64,000 nt of DNA from Paguma larvata (GCA_030068075.1 CM057833.1:49619587-49683586), one strand, 5' to 3'. Shown: positions 1 to 11,400, counted from the stretch's first letter. Numbers and translations: made by a program. The notes: generated by a model not told the origin, from the sequence alone.

Positions 1-460
1 CGGACCGGGGAGGCTGGGGCTGGCGGCCGGAGAGCCGGGAACGAGCCCTGCCGTAATGCTCCTGAGAGGCGCGCAGCAAGAAACCGCTCCTCCCTCTGCG
101 CGTCAATGCCCGCGGGAGCCCGGGCTTCGGAACGCTGCTGCGGCCGGTTGGAGCCTGGGGAAGAATGGGGCGTGGAGGGAGCGAGAAGCCAGTCCTGGCC
201 GCCTCGCTGCCGCGGGGCCCGCGCAACCGAGAGGACACAGAGAGCAGCCAGAGAGGGGCCAGCGACTTGGTGAGGCAGGAAAAGAAGATTACAGAACGCG
301 TGGGGGGAGCTTGGTTTTCCCGAAAAGGAAGGAGAGGAAATGGAAGATGGGTTTTGCCGAGGGGGGCTGTGCTCTGTCGCCCAGGATGGCTGGGTTCTTG
401 CTCCTGCAGCGCCCATCTCCGAGCAGTTGAAAGCACTTTCTGTCCTACTTCGACCTTGTG
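1..460 (+). promoter_or_regulatory. CpG-rich segment, probable edge of a CpG-island promoter with a candidate 5' exon
   Basis: The first ~300 bases are far richer in G+C and in CG dinucleotides than the AT-rich DNA that follows, the usual signature of a vertebrate CpG-island promoter. A KLF/Sp-like box (GGGGCGTGG) lies near 167. A good splice donor (CTTG|GTGAGG) sits at 269/270, so bases 1-269 could be the end of a non-coding first exon on the + strand, with the rest of the exon and promoter outside the window. Open frames at 56-430 and 165-461 run straight through the donor and resemble nothing I know. I treat them as chance in GC-rich DNA. The island could equally serve a gene transcribed leftwards. 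Confidence 0.6.
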
Positions 461-547
461 AATGGGGTCTGACCAGAGAAAGAACGGTTTTTCTTGTAGA
501 AAAAGAGCCAAAATAGATCTCTCTCCTACAGAGGTAATAATAATAGT

Positions 548-760
548 TGACTTGTGATACTTAGCAAGGCACAGATTAAAGTTTTACATGCATGATCTTA
601 ACTTAATCGTCACAACAGGCCCTTGAAGTAAGTTTCATCCCCATTTTAGAAGGTTTCTCCCCAGAGAAGCTAAGCCTCTAGCCCCAGGTCACACAGATGG
701 TAACCTCTTCAGCTAAGATGTTCAAACCCAGAGCCCAGGCCTTTTCTTTGAAGATAAGTG
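548..760 (-). repeat. MIR (old tRNA-derived SINE), minus orientation
   Basis: The reverse complement reads like the MIR core. On the plus strand CCCATTTTAGAAGG, AGAGAAGCTAAGC, CCAGGTCACACAG and TTCAAACCCAGAGCCC occur in the order expected for an inverted MIR. It is diverged and has no visible target-site duplication. Confidence 0.7.
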
Positions 761-1517
761 TTTCTCTGTTAACAATACTCTTCCTGAGACTTACTTCCCC
801 CTTTTGGGTCTCATTTTCCATTTACAAATGTTGGAGCATATGAACTGTTATGTACTTTGCCATTTTGACATTCTATTAAAGAATCCGTTTACCACTCTAA
901 ATGATCTTGCCTGTTAACAGGGAGTAGCAGAAATCATGTCTTACTCTGTTGTGATCCCATAGTGTCTAGAATGGCTCCTAATACATATTTGTTGATTACT
1001 GATATTATGGTGAAACTAAGAAAAATATCTTGGTTTCTTGTGGTACCTTTACTCTTAAATACTGCAAGGATTCGTGTGTATTTTTTATTGTTATATTTTG
1101 TGTGTGTCCCTCTGAAGTATGTTGGATACTTGTTTTCCTCTCTTTTACAGTTGGAAAAATCTGTAACATAGAGCCATTTGTCCAGTCATACACTGAGTCA
1201 CTGGTGAAAGCCTCAGTTAGTCAGATCCGTAACTTCCTGCTCAGTGCTCTAACCACTATGGAAGACTTCATTTATTTTGTATTAACAATGCACATTACAG
1301 TAAAAAGAGTCTGTTCAAAGTAGCTTCTACTTAAATGTATAGCCCACCTAGATGTTCTAGAGAAGACATAGCTGAACTAGACTCAGTCGTGTTCTCAGAA
1401 AGTTTGCTTCCATGGGGAAGGATGAAACACCTACTCAAAGAACTACAAGTCAAGTCTAACACTGTATCCTGGCCTTTAAGACGCTGCATGATAGGGACCC
1501 AGTGATATTCTGTCACT
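761..1517. other. Unique AT-rich sequence, no gene seen
   Basis: No recognisable repeat or exon. Short open frames on both strands lack splice signals or similarity that I recognise. Likely intronic. Confidence 0.4.
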
Positions 1518-1690
1518 TTCTTACTATGTGACGTTGGGCAGGTGCCTTAAACTTGACTCTCAAATGGGGGGAATAATGGCACCCGCTTGAAAGAGTATTG
1601 TGCAGATTCATTGAGTTAAGTCGTATAAAATTCTTAGAAGAGGGCCTAGCATATAGTAAGTACTATATGTACTAGCTGCTGTTTTATCGC
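1518..1690 (+). repeat. MIR, plus orientation
   Basis: MIR core words appear in order: ACTATGTGACGTTGGGCAGG, CTCAAATGGGGGGAATAATGG, ATTGAGTTAAG and GCCTAGCATATAGTAAGTAC, close to the usual MIR 3' half. Confidence 0.75.
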
Positions 1691-2630
1691 TGTTATTACA
1701 GTCATTCAACTTACACTTCAACTTGTCTTGGGTTCTTGATAGTCCCTGAGCGTTTGTCTGCTCTCGTGCTCCCAGCCAGATGTTGTATGCCTTTATCTCT
1801 GCTCTCCAAACATCTTTTCACTACTCTCTTAGAGAACTGACCACATTCTGCTTTTGAATGGTTCTTTGTATACATGACTCACTAGTTGCCAAAGTGTCTG
1901 AAAGGACATTGCATGCACTGTGCAGTCTGCCGGGAACATTTTGAGCAGGAAGAGGACAAGCAGGACCAAGCTGTAAGCTGGGTAGACAGAGTCTGGGAAA
2001 TACTCCAAGCTAGAGTGGCAGCCCCCACCTCTGGGGAAGAGCTGGCAGTCACAGACAAGTCCAGTGTGGGCAGCTATCCATGTCCCACGAGGGTCCAAAT
2101 CCAGGGTAATTCATGGAGCTCAACAAAGGGAGTGAGTGGAATTGCTTTGGCTCACCAGCACCCATGCTCCCCATATCATCCCTGCACATACACACACACA
2201 CACACCCCGGGTTCAATCCACCATACTTAAATGGAGCTGATTCCCTCACCACCAGTTTCAAGGGTGAACATGTGGCCTAAGTCTGGCCAAGCAGAGTAGT
2301 GCATTCCCCTGGCTTCCAGGACTGGTTTAGGAATAGGCACATGAATCAAGCCAAGACATTCGGGCCCAATCAGAAGTAAAAATTCCATTTGCTGTACCAG
2401 GGACCTCCCATCTACAGAAGGCCCGCTTGAGAGTGAAGCCAGACACCACAGAAAAGAGAGTGAAAAATGGAAAAAAAGATGAGCTCCTTGTAACATCACT
2501 TGAGGCTTGGACTTTGCAGTTACATGAACTAATAATGTGCTGGGGTTTGTTTTGGTTTGCGTTTTGGTTTTTGCATAAGCTACTTTGAGTTGGGTCTTCT
2601 GTCATTAGCAACTGAAGAGTTTACCTAATG
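1691..2630. other. Unique sequence with a short CA repeat
   Basis: No gene recognised. A (CA)n run of about 22 bases lies near 2185-2206. Overlapping open frames at 1829-2611 on both strands have no supporting splice sites or similarity I can name. Confidence 0.4.
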
Positions 2631-2639
2631 CAAACCTTA

Positions 2640-2770
2640 TTTAGTCAGCTAATACCGCTAGACCTTTGGAGAGACAGTGGTAAATAAGACACTGTTTGTG
2701 TCCTCAAATAATTAGAGTCTGGCTGAAAAGATAAGTGAGTAAACAGTATATTTAAGTGCTAAGACAAAAA
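2640..2770 (-). repeat. L2-like LINE 3' end fragment
   Basis: The words GACAGTGGTAAATAAGACACTG, TCCTCAAATAATTAGAGTCTGG and GTAAACAGTA follow the pattern of an inverted L2 3' end. Diverged, so the family call is tentative. Confidence 0.35.
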
Positions 2771-4679
2771 ATTCAGGAAGTTCTATATAAATTCTAGATA
2801 ACATCAGTTCTCAGCATCAAGTAAGGACTAAATTATCACCAAGATGTTCATTTAACATGAGGTGGTAAAAACTGGATGGAGTTTAACTCCATGTTTAACC
2901 CAGTTATAACTGGAAAGCCTGGGTGAACCCTGGAAGTACCAGTGGCCCTGCTATTTCCTGGGATTCTGAACCCGAATTCCCCACTAACAGGAAGGTACTT
3001 AAAAAGAAACTACAAATCAAGGGCTAGGACTAATTTGGCAGAGTAGCCTAAAAATAGTGACTTTTAGGTAAGAATGCCTGGGGGCAGTTTTCTCATTAAA
3101 CATACTGTTCTAAAGTCCTTCAAACAGAAGACTTAGGAATATGGCAGGAAACACGGCAAGTCGGGGTAGGGGGAGGTTGTATAATTATATTAATTTCACA
3201 TTCTGATATCGAGCTTAACTTTCCCCCTTTAATAAAGCACTAAAAAGGCTTATGGTGGTGGCAAGGTCATGGTTCTAAGGCCACAGTACAGGGAGGCAAA
3301 GTTTTTTGGGTTTTGGTTTGTTTTTGTTATAAGAGATAAAGTTCTGGCTTACAGACGGATTGTGTTCTCTTTGGGAATTTTGGGGGTATCGGGAGTGATT
3401 CCCTTTCTAAGATTTAGACTTTTCTGAAGCAGCATTGGACTCATGCGGTGAGATTTAAATGGGACTCCCTCTTAGAAAGTTCTAGGAAGGCCAAATGAGT
3501 GTGTCCTAGAGGAAGGGAGAACTGGGGCCCACCACTTGGACTTACCTCAATCCCAAACTGAAGCCTAGGAGTTGGGTACAAAGTCCAAGCTAAGGATGCT
3601 TCTGTCTGCTTTGTCCTCTGTCACTGACACTCTTAATACCTAACAAAAGGGACAATTCTGGGATTCTATCCTTGGCCACACTTCACAACTAATAGCACTC
3701 ATGTTTACCCTGCTACAATGCTTACTACACCATTCAGTCATTGTCTATTAATCTGTGTGCCCCATCAGACTTGATCTCTTATTCACCATTGTATTTCCAG
3801 TATATGATACACAGCCTGACCCATTAGAATCACTCGATAAATGTTTTTGAATGAACAAATGTTATGGACTGAAGTATTTTTGAGAGCCTACTTTAATTTA
3901 TGTCTCCCCCAAAGCAGAGCTTGATACAAGAATTTGGAAGCAGGTAGTTTATTAAGGAAGTAATCCTAAGAAGCTGGAATCAGGGAGCAGTAAGAATGGA
4001 ACAGAGAAGGGAAAGCCAGTAAATGGTGCATTATTGAGGTGTTACCACTGTGGGCAACAAGGCTCAATCCTGCCCGTGACTCACTGAAGACCCGTTGAAT
4101 ATGCAGTTCAGAACTGTCCTTGCGAAGTTGAGTATTTATTTAGCTAACTAAATGTATACCTCTAAGTCTCTTGGTTGAAGGCTGACCCTGGGGATGTTAA
4201 CTACCCCCATACTCCATACTGCAAACAGCTGAGCTAGATGAATGTGCTTCAGGTGGGAAGCCTCCTGTGCACAACTGTCCATCACAGCTGCAGCTGAAGT
4301 CAGAGATGAGCTATGGGAAGAAGTATGAAGCATCAGTAGTATCTATCAGACCCCCCGAGAGTAATGCAGAGAAGGAATCCTACCAAAATAGAATGTATGT
4401 GCCCCTCATGGTTCTGCTGCTTTACAGAGCTGGAAAGGGCCAGAAGACCAGGTTATGCCAATGAAAGGACCTGTAACACAGGTTCGGTGGCCACTTAAAA
4501 AAACAAGCCCGTTATATGTCTTTCCTGAATGAGCTATATTTCAAGGTAGTCATATTTGATGAAGGAAAGTTCTTTTTTTAGAAAAATTTGAGCCAATATG
4601 CAGAAGTAATGCAGACTCTGGTGAAATAGTGAATCTACACTTGTACTGTTGGTTACAGTAATGACTTGCCACGTATGAC
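2771..4679. other. Unique sequence, no gene or clear repeat
   Basis: About 1.9 kb of AT-rich DNA with no felid SINE, no CpG cluster and no convincing exon. Part of a 5.4-kb stretch at the left end without recent insertions. Confidence 0.4.
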
Positions 4680-4846
4680 CATTTAAATTTAAACAAACTA
4701 AATAAAGCTTAAAATTCATTTTTCAGTTGTATTAGACATATTTCAAGTATTGAATAGCCACATGTGGTTAGAGGCTACCATACTGGACAATGTACAGACA
4801 GAACATTTCCATCAGTATAGAAAGTTCTATTAGACAGCACTGACCG
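4680..4846 (-). mobile_element. hAT (MER-type) DNA transposon remnant
   Basis: Contains GAATAGCCACATGTGG and GAGGCTACCATACTGGACA and ends in a terminal-repeat-like GTTCTATTAGACAGCACTG, typical of small non-autonomous hAT elements of mammals. Only one terminus is clear. The exact MER family is not certain. Confidence 0.6.
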
Positions 4847-5380
4847 AAAGATTATAGATGATAAGTCACTTAAAAGGAGCCTATTGGGGAATTTTAAATG
4901 GCTGGGTCAGGTTGATAAGAACATAACCTGCTGATCAATCTTAACACACACGCACAGTCAACTCGTCATTTTATTCTTCTTCATGTAATGTAAAGAAAAG
5001 ATATTTAGGATAGATACTGTACCTCCTCTGAAATATTCCTGCCGGAATTTTTAATTCAAATCTGATCAAACCTCTAGATCTAATTATTAGTTTATAGAAA
5101 ACGTTGGGGATGGAGGAACATGTTCAGCAACACACAAGGGTTATAATTAGCAAAACTAAGAATATGGTACATTTTATAGGTCATTGACCTGGTTCCTTCA
5201 ACAAGGAAATGACAAGGTTATTAAAAAAAAAAAAAGATTAAAAATACAAGCAACAAAAGGTAAATCATCGCCAATATTTAAAATTTGTGTGTATCAAAAA
5301 ACACAACCAAGAAGGTAAAAAAGCAAGCCAAAGAATGGGAGAAACTTCTGTAAATCATTTATCTGATAAGAAATTTATAT

Positions 5381-5615
5381 CTAGGGGCGTCTGAATGGCT
5401 CAGTTGGTTAAGCCTCTGACTTCGGCTGAGGTCACGATCTCACAGCTCAGGTTACAATCTCACAATTCGTGAGTTTGAGCCCTGCATCAGGCTCTGTGCT
5501 GACAGCTCAGAGCCTGGAGCCTGCTTCAGATTCTGTGTCTCCCTCTCTCTCTGCCCCTGCCCTGCTTGCATTCTGTCTCTATCTCTCAAAAATAAATAAA
5601 CATTTAAAAAAATTT
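5381..5615 (+). mobile_element. Felid tRNA-Lys SINE (SINEC_Fc type)
   Basis: Full-length: tRNA head from GGGGCGTCTGAATGGCTCAG, body with GACAGCTCAGAGCCTGGAGCC, CT tract and A-rich tail. Perfect 14-bp target-site duplication TAAGAAATTTATAT at 5367-5380 and 5616-5629. Confidence 0.95.
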
Positions 5616-5639
5616 TAAGAAATTTATATGTATAAAATA

Positions 5640-5868
5640 ACTTTTTTTAGTCTTTTTTCTGTTTTATTTTTATTTTCTTTTATTTTTTTTAATTTTCGAG
5701 AGAGAGAGAGAGAGACAGAACATGAGCATGGGAGGGGCAGAGAGAGAGGAAGACACAGGCTTCTAGCTGTCAGCACAAAGCCCAATGTGGGGCTCGAACC
5801 CACATACTGTGAGATCATGACCTGAGCTGAAGTCAGGACACTTAACCAACTGAGCCACCCAGGCACCC
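5640..5868 (-). mobile_element. Felid SINE, minus orientation
   Basis: Poly(T)-rich tail, GA-rich tract, then the inverted body, ending GAGCCACCCAGGCACCCC. Lies 10 bases from the duplication of the preceding SINE. Confidence 0.9.
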
Positions 5869-5921
5869 CAAAAATATGAACAACTCTTATAAGTCAATAA
5901 TAAAATGAGAATTCAATTTTA

Positions 5922-6141
5922 TTTTTTTAATTTCTTTTAATGTTTATTTATTTTTGAGAGACATAGAGACAGAGTATGAGCAGGGGAAGGGCAGAGAGAG
6001 GTAGATACAGAATCCGAAGCAGGCTCCAGGCTCTGAGCCATCAGCACAGAGCCTGACACGGGGCTTAAACTCACAGACTGCGAGATCATGACCTGAGCCG
6101 AAGTCAGGCCGCCTAACCGACTGAGCCACCCAGGTGCCCCA
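5922..6141 (-). mobile_element. Felid SINE, minus orientation
   Basis: Complete inverted copy. A 15-bp duplication GAGAATTCAATTTTA is present at 5907-5921 and 6142-6156. Confidence 0.95.
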
Positions 6142-6156
6142 GAGAATTCAATTTTA

Positions 6157-7115
6157 AAATGGATAGTTTCAGTGGACAGTTTCAGTAGTTTCAATGGACA
6201 TTTCTCCAAAGAAAACATGCAAATGGCCAATACCCATATGAAAAGATGTTCAACATCACTGAACATCAGAGAAATGCAAATCAAAACCACAGTGAAATAC
6301 CACTTCACATCCTCTGAGATGATTAGAATCAAAAGGGCAGATATTAATAAATGTTGATGAGGATATGGAGAAATTGGAACCTTCATATACTGCTGGTGGG
6401 GATAGAAAACATTTTAGAAAAGTCTGGCAAGTCCTCAAAATGTTAAACATGGAGTTACCATATGGCCCAGTTTATTTATTTATTTTGAGAGAGAGAGAGC
6501 ACAAGCTGGGGAGGGGCAGACTGGGTGGGAGAGAGAGAATTCCAAGCGGGCTCTACATGCAACACAGGGCTCAATTTCAGGAACCATGAGATCGTGACCT
6601 GAGCTGAGATTAAGAGTCAGACACTTAACCATCTGAGACACCCAAGTACCCCCAACAATTCAATTCCTAGGTATGTACCCAAGAGAAATGAAGACTGTGT
6701 CTACACAAAACTTTCACATGAATATTTATAGCAGCATTATTCATAATGGTCAAAATGGAAACAACCCAAATGCCCATCAACAGATGAATGGATAAAATGT
6801 CATGTATCCATATACTGGAATATTATTTGGCAATAAAAAGAAATAAAGTACTGATATAGGCTACAACATGGATGGACCTTGAAAACATTATGCTAAGTAA
6901 AAGGAGCCAGACACAAAGGACACAAGTTGTACGATTCCACTTATATGAAATGTCCAGAATAAATGTCCAAATCCATGGAGACAGAAAGTAGATTAGTGGT
7001 TTCCAAGGGCAGAGAGAAAAGGGGAATGGGAAATGACTGCTAATGAGAATAAGGCCTCTTTGGGGAATGATGAAAATGTTCTAATACTAATTTTCATGGT
7101 TGCACAACTTGTGAG
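6157..7115 (+). mobile_element. Old L1 (L1M-type) 3' segment, interrupted by a SINE
   Basis: Sense-strand L1 ORF2 C-terminal and 3' region: GGACATTTCTCCAAAGAAAA, TCAAAACCACAGTGAAATAC, GAATATTATTTGGCAATAAA and ATGAAATGTCCAGAATAAA follow the usual L1 order. Many frame breaks, so it is a dead copy. Split at 6466-6655 by an inverted SINE. Confidence 0.85.
6466..6655 (-). mobile_element. Felid SINE inside the L1
   Basis: Inverted SINE with GA-rich tract and ATCGTGACCTGAGCTGAGAT, ending near ACACCCAAGTACCCC. It splits the L1 within the ACCATATGGCCCAG...CAATTC region. Confidence 0.85.
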
Positions 7116-7119
7116 TATC

Positions 7120-7210
7120 CTAAAAGTTAAAATTTATAACTTTATAACTTATAATAAATATAAATATATAACTTATAATAGTATTAAAAGTTATAACTTA
7201 TAACCCACTT
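7120..7210. repeat. AT-rich tandem TTATAACTT repeats
   Basis: The unit TTATAACTTATAA recurs several times with small changes immediately after the L1 end. Low-complexity, probably grown from the element tail. Confidence 0.7.
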
Positions 7211-8011
7211 TATATGGGTGAGTTATATGAAATACGAACTATGTCTTGAACTCTTTTTTACACACAACACTCTGACACCAAATGTATGGAGTTTTTTTCC
7301 CCCACACCAACCAATTCTCCAACTTTCCAGACACCAGCTGCATGTCATAGTTTATTTAAATTCTGACACTACCCATAGTTTGCAGAGACTCCACAGATTA
7401 TGGGCTCAATACCACAAGACTGTCCCCACCTCAGATGCCAGTTGTAAGTCACAGACTGCCACCAGCAATTCTAATTAACCAGCTATAAATTCAGTGTTCA
7501 TACAATATCCTCCCAAGTTCAGTAATTTGCTAGAATTGCTCAAGAAAAGACTTTACTTACTATTCTTAGTTACTATAAAGGATACAAATAAACAGCAAAT
7601 GAACAGGTACTTAGAGTAAGACCCAGAAGAGTCTCATCACAGGAGCTTTGCATGGAGTTGGGGTGCACTGGTCTCCTAGTACATGAATGCTACTGTCAAC
7701 TCAAAAACTCTTCAAATCCCATCATGTGGGGCTTTTTATGGCTGTTTCATTATGTAGGCATGGTTGATTAAATGCTTGGCTGTTGTTGACTAAACTCAAT
7801 ACACAGCCCCTCCCCTTCACAGAGGTCTGTGGGTGGGGCTAAAAGTTCCAACCTTCTAAACACGTGGTTGGTTCCTCCAGCAAAAAGTCTCATCCAGTCA
7901 GTCATCCAGGGGCCCACAGAGAGTCACCTCATTAGCATAAATTCAGACATGATTGAAAGGAGCTTTTTATGAATAACAAAGATGCTCCTATCACTCTGAA
8001 AATCCTAAGAT

Positions 8012-8337
8012 TTTAAGGCTACCAGGTGGCTCAGTCAGTTAAGTGTATGACTTTTTTTTTTAATGTTTATTTATTTTTGAGAGAGAGAGAGAGAGAGAGA
8101 GAGAACGTGAGTGGGGGAGAGGGAGAGGAAGACACAGAATCCAAAGCAGGCTCCAGGCACACAGCCTGTATCAGGGCTCAAACTGAAGTCCACGCTTAAC
8201 CAACTGAGCCACCCAGGCACCCCAAACGAGGACTCGTGATCTCATCTCAGGGCTTGATTTCAGGTTTGTGTGTCCAAGCCCTGCACTGGACTCTGCACTG
8301 GGCATGAAGTCTACTTAAAAAGAAAAAAAAAAAAAGA
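8012..8337 (+). mobile_element. Older SINE (plus), split by a younger SINE
   Basis: Head AGGCTACCAGGTGGCTCAGTCAG lies at 8012-8049 and the body resumes at 8226 with ACTCGTGATCTCATCTCAGG, ending in an A-rich tail at 8337. It is flanked by diverged duplications of LTR sequence (AAAATCCTAAGATTTTA and AAAATTCCAAGGATTTTA). Confidence 0.8.
8050..8224 (-). mobile_element. Younger felid SINE nested in the older SINE
   Basis: Poly(T), then a long (GA)n tract and an inverted body ending GAGCCACCCAGGCACCCC. The body is shortened by an internal deletion between GGGCTCAAACT and GAAGTCCACGC. Confidence 0.85.
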
Positions 8338-8447
8338 AAATTCCAAGGATTTTAGAAACTCTGTGTCAGGAAACAGGGACAAAACTCAAATATATGTTTA
8401 TTATTATATCACATATCTCAATAAAGCTATCATTAAAAAATGGAATA

Positions 8448-8558
8448 AGGGGCACCAGGCTGGCTCACTCAGAAAAGCATGCAACTCTTGATCTTGAGGT
8501 TATGGGTTTGAGCCCCATGTTGGGTGCAGAGATTACTTAAATAAATAAATTTTTTAAA
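8448..8558 (+). mobile_element. Older short carnivore SINE
   Basis: GGGGCACCAGGCTGGCTCAC...GCAACTCTTGATCTTGAGG...GTTGGGTGCAGAGATTACTTAAATAAATAAA is the older carnivore tRNA-Lys SINE subtype, which lacks the GACAGCTCAGAGCCTGGAGCC body. Confidence 0.85.
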
Positions 8559-8600
8559 ATGGACTAAAATAGACTTAAGAAGCATACTATATTGATCAGA

Positions 8601-9095
8601 ATTCTCCAGAAAAACAGAACAGGAGACAGAGGGAGAGAGATTTATTATAAAGAATTGGTTCACACATTATAGAGACTGACACATCCCAAGATGTGCAATT
8701 GGCAAGCTGCAGACCCAGGAGAGCCAATGGTGTAATTCCAGTCTAAGTCAGAAGGCCTCAGAACCAAGAAAGCTGATGGTGACGTTCCATTCTGAAGGCC
8801 AGCAGACTCAAGATCCAAAAGAGCCAATATTTCATTTTGAGTTGTCTGAAAGTAGGAAACAACTTCTATTCCAGGTCAAAGTCCATTCAAAAGAAGGAAT
8901 TCTCTCTTATTCTGGAGGTAAGTCAGGCCTTAAAGTGATAGGATGAGGCCCACTCATGTTAGGGAGGACAATCTGTTTTACTCAGTCTATTGATTTAAAT
9001 ATTAAACTCATCCAGAAACACCCAGAAGAGTGTTTGATCAAATATCTGGGCACCATCTGGCCCAGTGAAATTGACATATAAAATTAACTATCACA
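8601..9095 (-). mobile_element. Old LTR-like or L1-3'-end-like repeat
   Basis: ATCAGAATTCTCCAGAAAAACAG at one end and AAATTAACTATCACAC at the other, with ATGAGGCCCACTCATGTTAG and CAAATATCTGGGCACCATC between, match a common old mammalian interspersed repeat that on the minus strand begins TGTGATAGTTAATTTTATATG. I could not settle whether it is an LTR or an L1M 3' end. Confidence 0.5.
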
Positions 9096-9231
9096 CATTC
9101 CAACCCAAATATGATGTGTGGAGTTTGGAGAGTGAAAGAAAATAAACTAACTGTAAAATAAAAGACATTAGGAGACAACAAATTCTGATCACTGATTGGG
9201 GATTAAATGACATTAAGAATTATTATTTTCT

Positions 9232-9420
9232 TTCTTTTTTTTTTAGTTTTATTTGTTTATTTTGAGAGAGACAGAGACAGCACAAGCAGAGGAGGGGCAG
9301 AGAGAGAGAGAGAGAGAATCCCAAGCCAGAGGTGGGGCTCAGACCCACTGACTATGAGATTATGGTCAGAGCTGAAACCAACAGCTGGTAGATCAATCAA
9401 CTGAGTCACCCAGGTGCCCC
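9232..9420 (-). mobile_element. Felid SINE, minus orientation
   Basis: Inverted copy flanked by a 17-bp duplication with one mismatch, AAGAATTATTATTTTCT (9215-9231) and AAGAATTAGTATTTTCT (9421-9437). Confidence 0.95.
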
Positions 9421-9437
9421 AAGAATTAGTATTTTCT

Positions 9438-9889
9438 GGATCTCTCCCATTTGTTCCTCTGGATCCACTCTCTACCCTGCTTTCTGTGCCAGAAGGCTGC
9501 CCCTGTATGGACTATATCAGCAGGGCACTTTACCTTTAACTATTAGATGGACTTGACCAATGAGAAATAGTGGTAACAGAAATAGGGAGGGAGGAGAGCA
9601 ATATCAGGGTATTATTCTCTTGTGTTCCTCCTTGCAAGATCATCTCTTGCTTACTGTGTCTCCTGGACAGTTTTGTGTTTCTCTCAGAGCAGCCAACTCT
9701 ATAGACTCTTAGATTCTGGTAACCACTCCCTCTCCTTATCCCTGTGGCCTTGTAGGTAGTACCAACTTAATCACTTACCCTAGGTTACTGCACCATAACT
9801 GGTTCCCCTACACATACAACCTTTAAATAAACCCGCTAAAATTATCTTATTTTGAATGTGGCATCTATTTCCTATTGAAACTTTGATTT
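9438..9889. other. Unique sequence, nothing recognised
   Basis: No exon, promoter or named repeat is visible. Confidence 0.35.
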
Positions 9890-9906
9890 AAGTGTGATAA
9901 GGGTTT

Positions 9907-10139
9907 GGGGTTGCCTGGGTGGCTCAGTTGGTTAAGCCTCCAACTTCAGCTCAGGTCATGATCTTGTGGTTCACAAGTTCGAGCCCTGTGTTGGGCTCTG
10001 TGCTGACAGCTCAGAGCCTAGAGCCTGCCTTGGATTCTGTGACTCCCTCTCTCTCTCTCTGCCCCTCCTCTGCTTGTGCTCTGTCTCTCTCTCTCTTTAA
10101 AAACTAAATAAACATTTAAAAAAATGTTTTAATTAAAAA
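9907..10139 (+). mobile_element. Felid SINE (plus)
   Basis: Full-length copy with a perfect 17-bp duplication AAGTGTGATAAGGGTTT at 9890-9906 and 10140-10156, which implies a recent insertion. Confidence 0.95.
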
Positions 10140-10326
10140 AAGTGTGATAAGGGTTTTGTGGTTGTACAAAAAAGAGAGAAAGAGAGAGTCCTTTATTCCT
10201 TGAAAATACATACTGGAGTGTTTATGAATGAAATGACATAAGGTCTGGGATTTGCTTTAAAAATAATTCAATATATTAATGTTTAGTGAATACAGAATTT
10301 CAGTATTAAAAGATGAAAAAGTTCCA

Positions 10327-10528
10327 GGGGTGCCTGGGTGGCTCAATGGATTGAGCGTCTGACGCTTGGTTTCAGCTCAGGTCACGATCTCATGATTCAT
10401 GGATTAGAGCCCCGTGTCAGGTTCTGAGCTGTCAGAAGCCTGCTTAGGATTCTGTCTCTACCAGTCCCCCACTCCTGCTCTTTCTTTCTCAAAATAAATA
10501 AACTTAAAAAAAATAAAAGATTAAAAGG
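10327..10528 (+). mobile_element. Felid SINE (plus)
   Basis: GGGGTGCCTGGGTGGCTCAA head and AAATAAATAAAC tail, with GTTCCAG repeated just before and just after. Confidence 0.9.
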
Positions 10529-11198
10529 TTCCAGAGATCTGTTGCACAATGATATGAATATATTTAAGACAAACTTTACACCTAAAAATGGTTAAGATGG
10601 TAAAAAAAAAAGTTTTTTTAATAGTGGTTAAGATGGTAGATTTAATGTTATGTATAAAACACACACACACACACACAATCATAATCCAACATGGGGTTAT
10701 GTTGGTAATTTTTGAAGCTGGGTTATGGGGACATGGGGGTTTGTTGCATCATTCTTTTTAAGTTGGAAAAAAAGAAAAGAGGAAAAAGTCTCAAATTAGC
10801 ATGATGTCAGAGGGGAGAAGACAACCTGCTGATTAGAGAAAAAAGAAAGTTGAAAGCTCAGAGAATGAATCTATCGTGTAGCTAGACTGGAAGGTTTAAG
10901 CAGCCAGGTTAAGAAAAGAAGAAAATAGAGGAAATGTTGGATCAAGGGCCAGGTCAGAACCAATGTCTGTGGTACCCTACTGTGTCATTCTAATTTAACT
11001 TCAGTGAGCTAGGATCTGAAACCTGCTGGTTATTTGTTCTGGATCTGGGCCCAGCCCAGCCCAGTGTTCTTTAGGAACAGTAGGGTAGATCTGGAACAAG
11101 CAGGTCTGACACGTGACTCAGAGAAAGGAAGAAGAAGCAACAAAATTAAAAAGGATTGGAGGCATGGAAAGGTTATACTGGGACGGGGGGTGAGGGTG
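10529..11198. other. Unique sequence with an (AC)n microsatellite
   Basis: A run of AC dinucleotides lies near 10659-10677. A TGGTTAAGATGGTA word occurs twice around a short A/T block (about 10590-10640). No gene is recognised. Confidence 0.4.
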
Positions 11199-11300
11199 GG
11201 GGGCACCTGACTGGCTGAGTGGGTGGAGCCTATGACTCTTGATCTCAAGGTTACAAGTTTGAACCCCATGTCAGAGGTGGATTACTTAAAAATAAAATAT
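11199..11300 (+). mobile_element. Older short carnivore SINE
   Basis: GGGGGCACCTGACTGGCTGAG...TGACTCTTGATCTCAAGG...GGATTACTTAAAAATAAAAT. Old subtype without the felid body. Confidence 0.85.
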
Positions 11301-11400
11301 TTTAAGAAAGGAAAGGCTATGCTGGATAGGAAGCTCTACAAGTTTGCTGGTTGTGGGGAATGACTAAGAGGAGAGAGATAAATTGATAATATGAGAGACA

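Larger units (their letters stand above)
7235..8420 (-). mobile_element. ERV-type LTR, interrupted by two nested SINEs
   Basis: The segments 7235-8000 and 8339-8420 together read like one inverted mammalian ERV LTR: ATGGAGTTTTTTTCCCCCAC, CCAATTCTCCAACTTTCCAG, TAGGCATGGTTGATTAAATG, CACGTGGTTGGTTCCTCC, then after the SINEs GATTTTAGAAACTCTGTGTC and a terminal TTATATCACA (TGTGATATAA on the minus strand). No internal ERV genes are seen. Family assignment (MER21/MLT2-like) is uncertain. Confidence 0.65.

Noticed and set aside
56..461. Overlapping 124- and 98-codon frames at the left edge
   Set aside because: GC-rich CpG-island sequence gives long chance frames. They run through a good donor and show no family features.
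2049..2611. Several overlapping frames on both strands
   Set aside because: Mutually shadowing frames with no splice signals, no codon bias that I can see and no recognised domain.
5381..5460. tRNA genes in the SINE heads
   Set aside because: The heads keep A- and B-box resemblance but not a foldable cloverleaf with an intact anticodon arm, and every copy is followed by the SINE body and A-tail.
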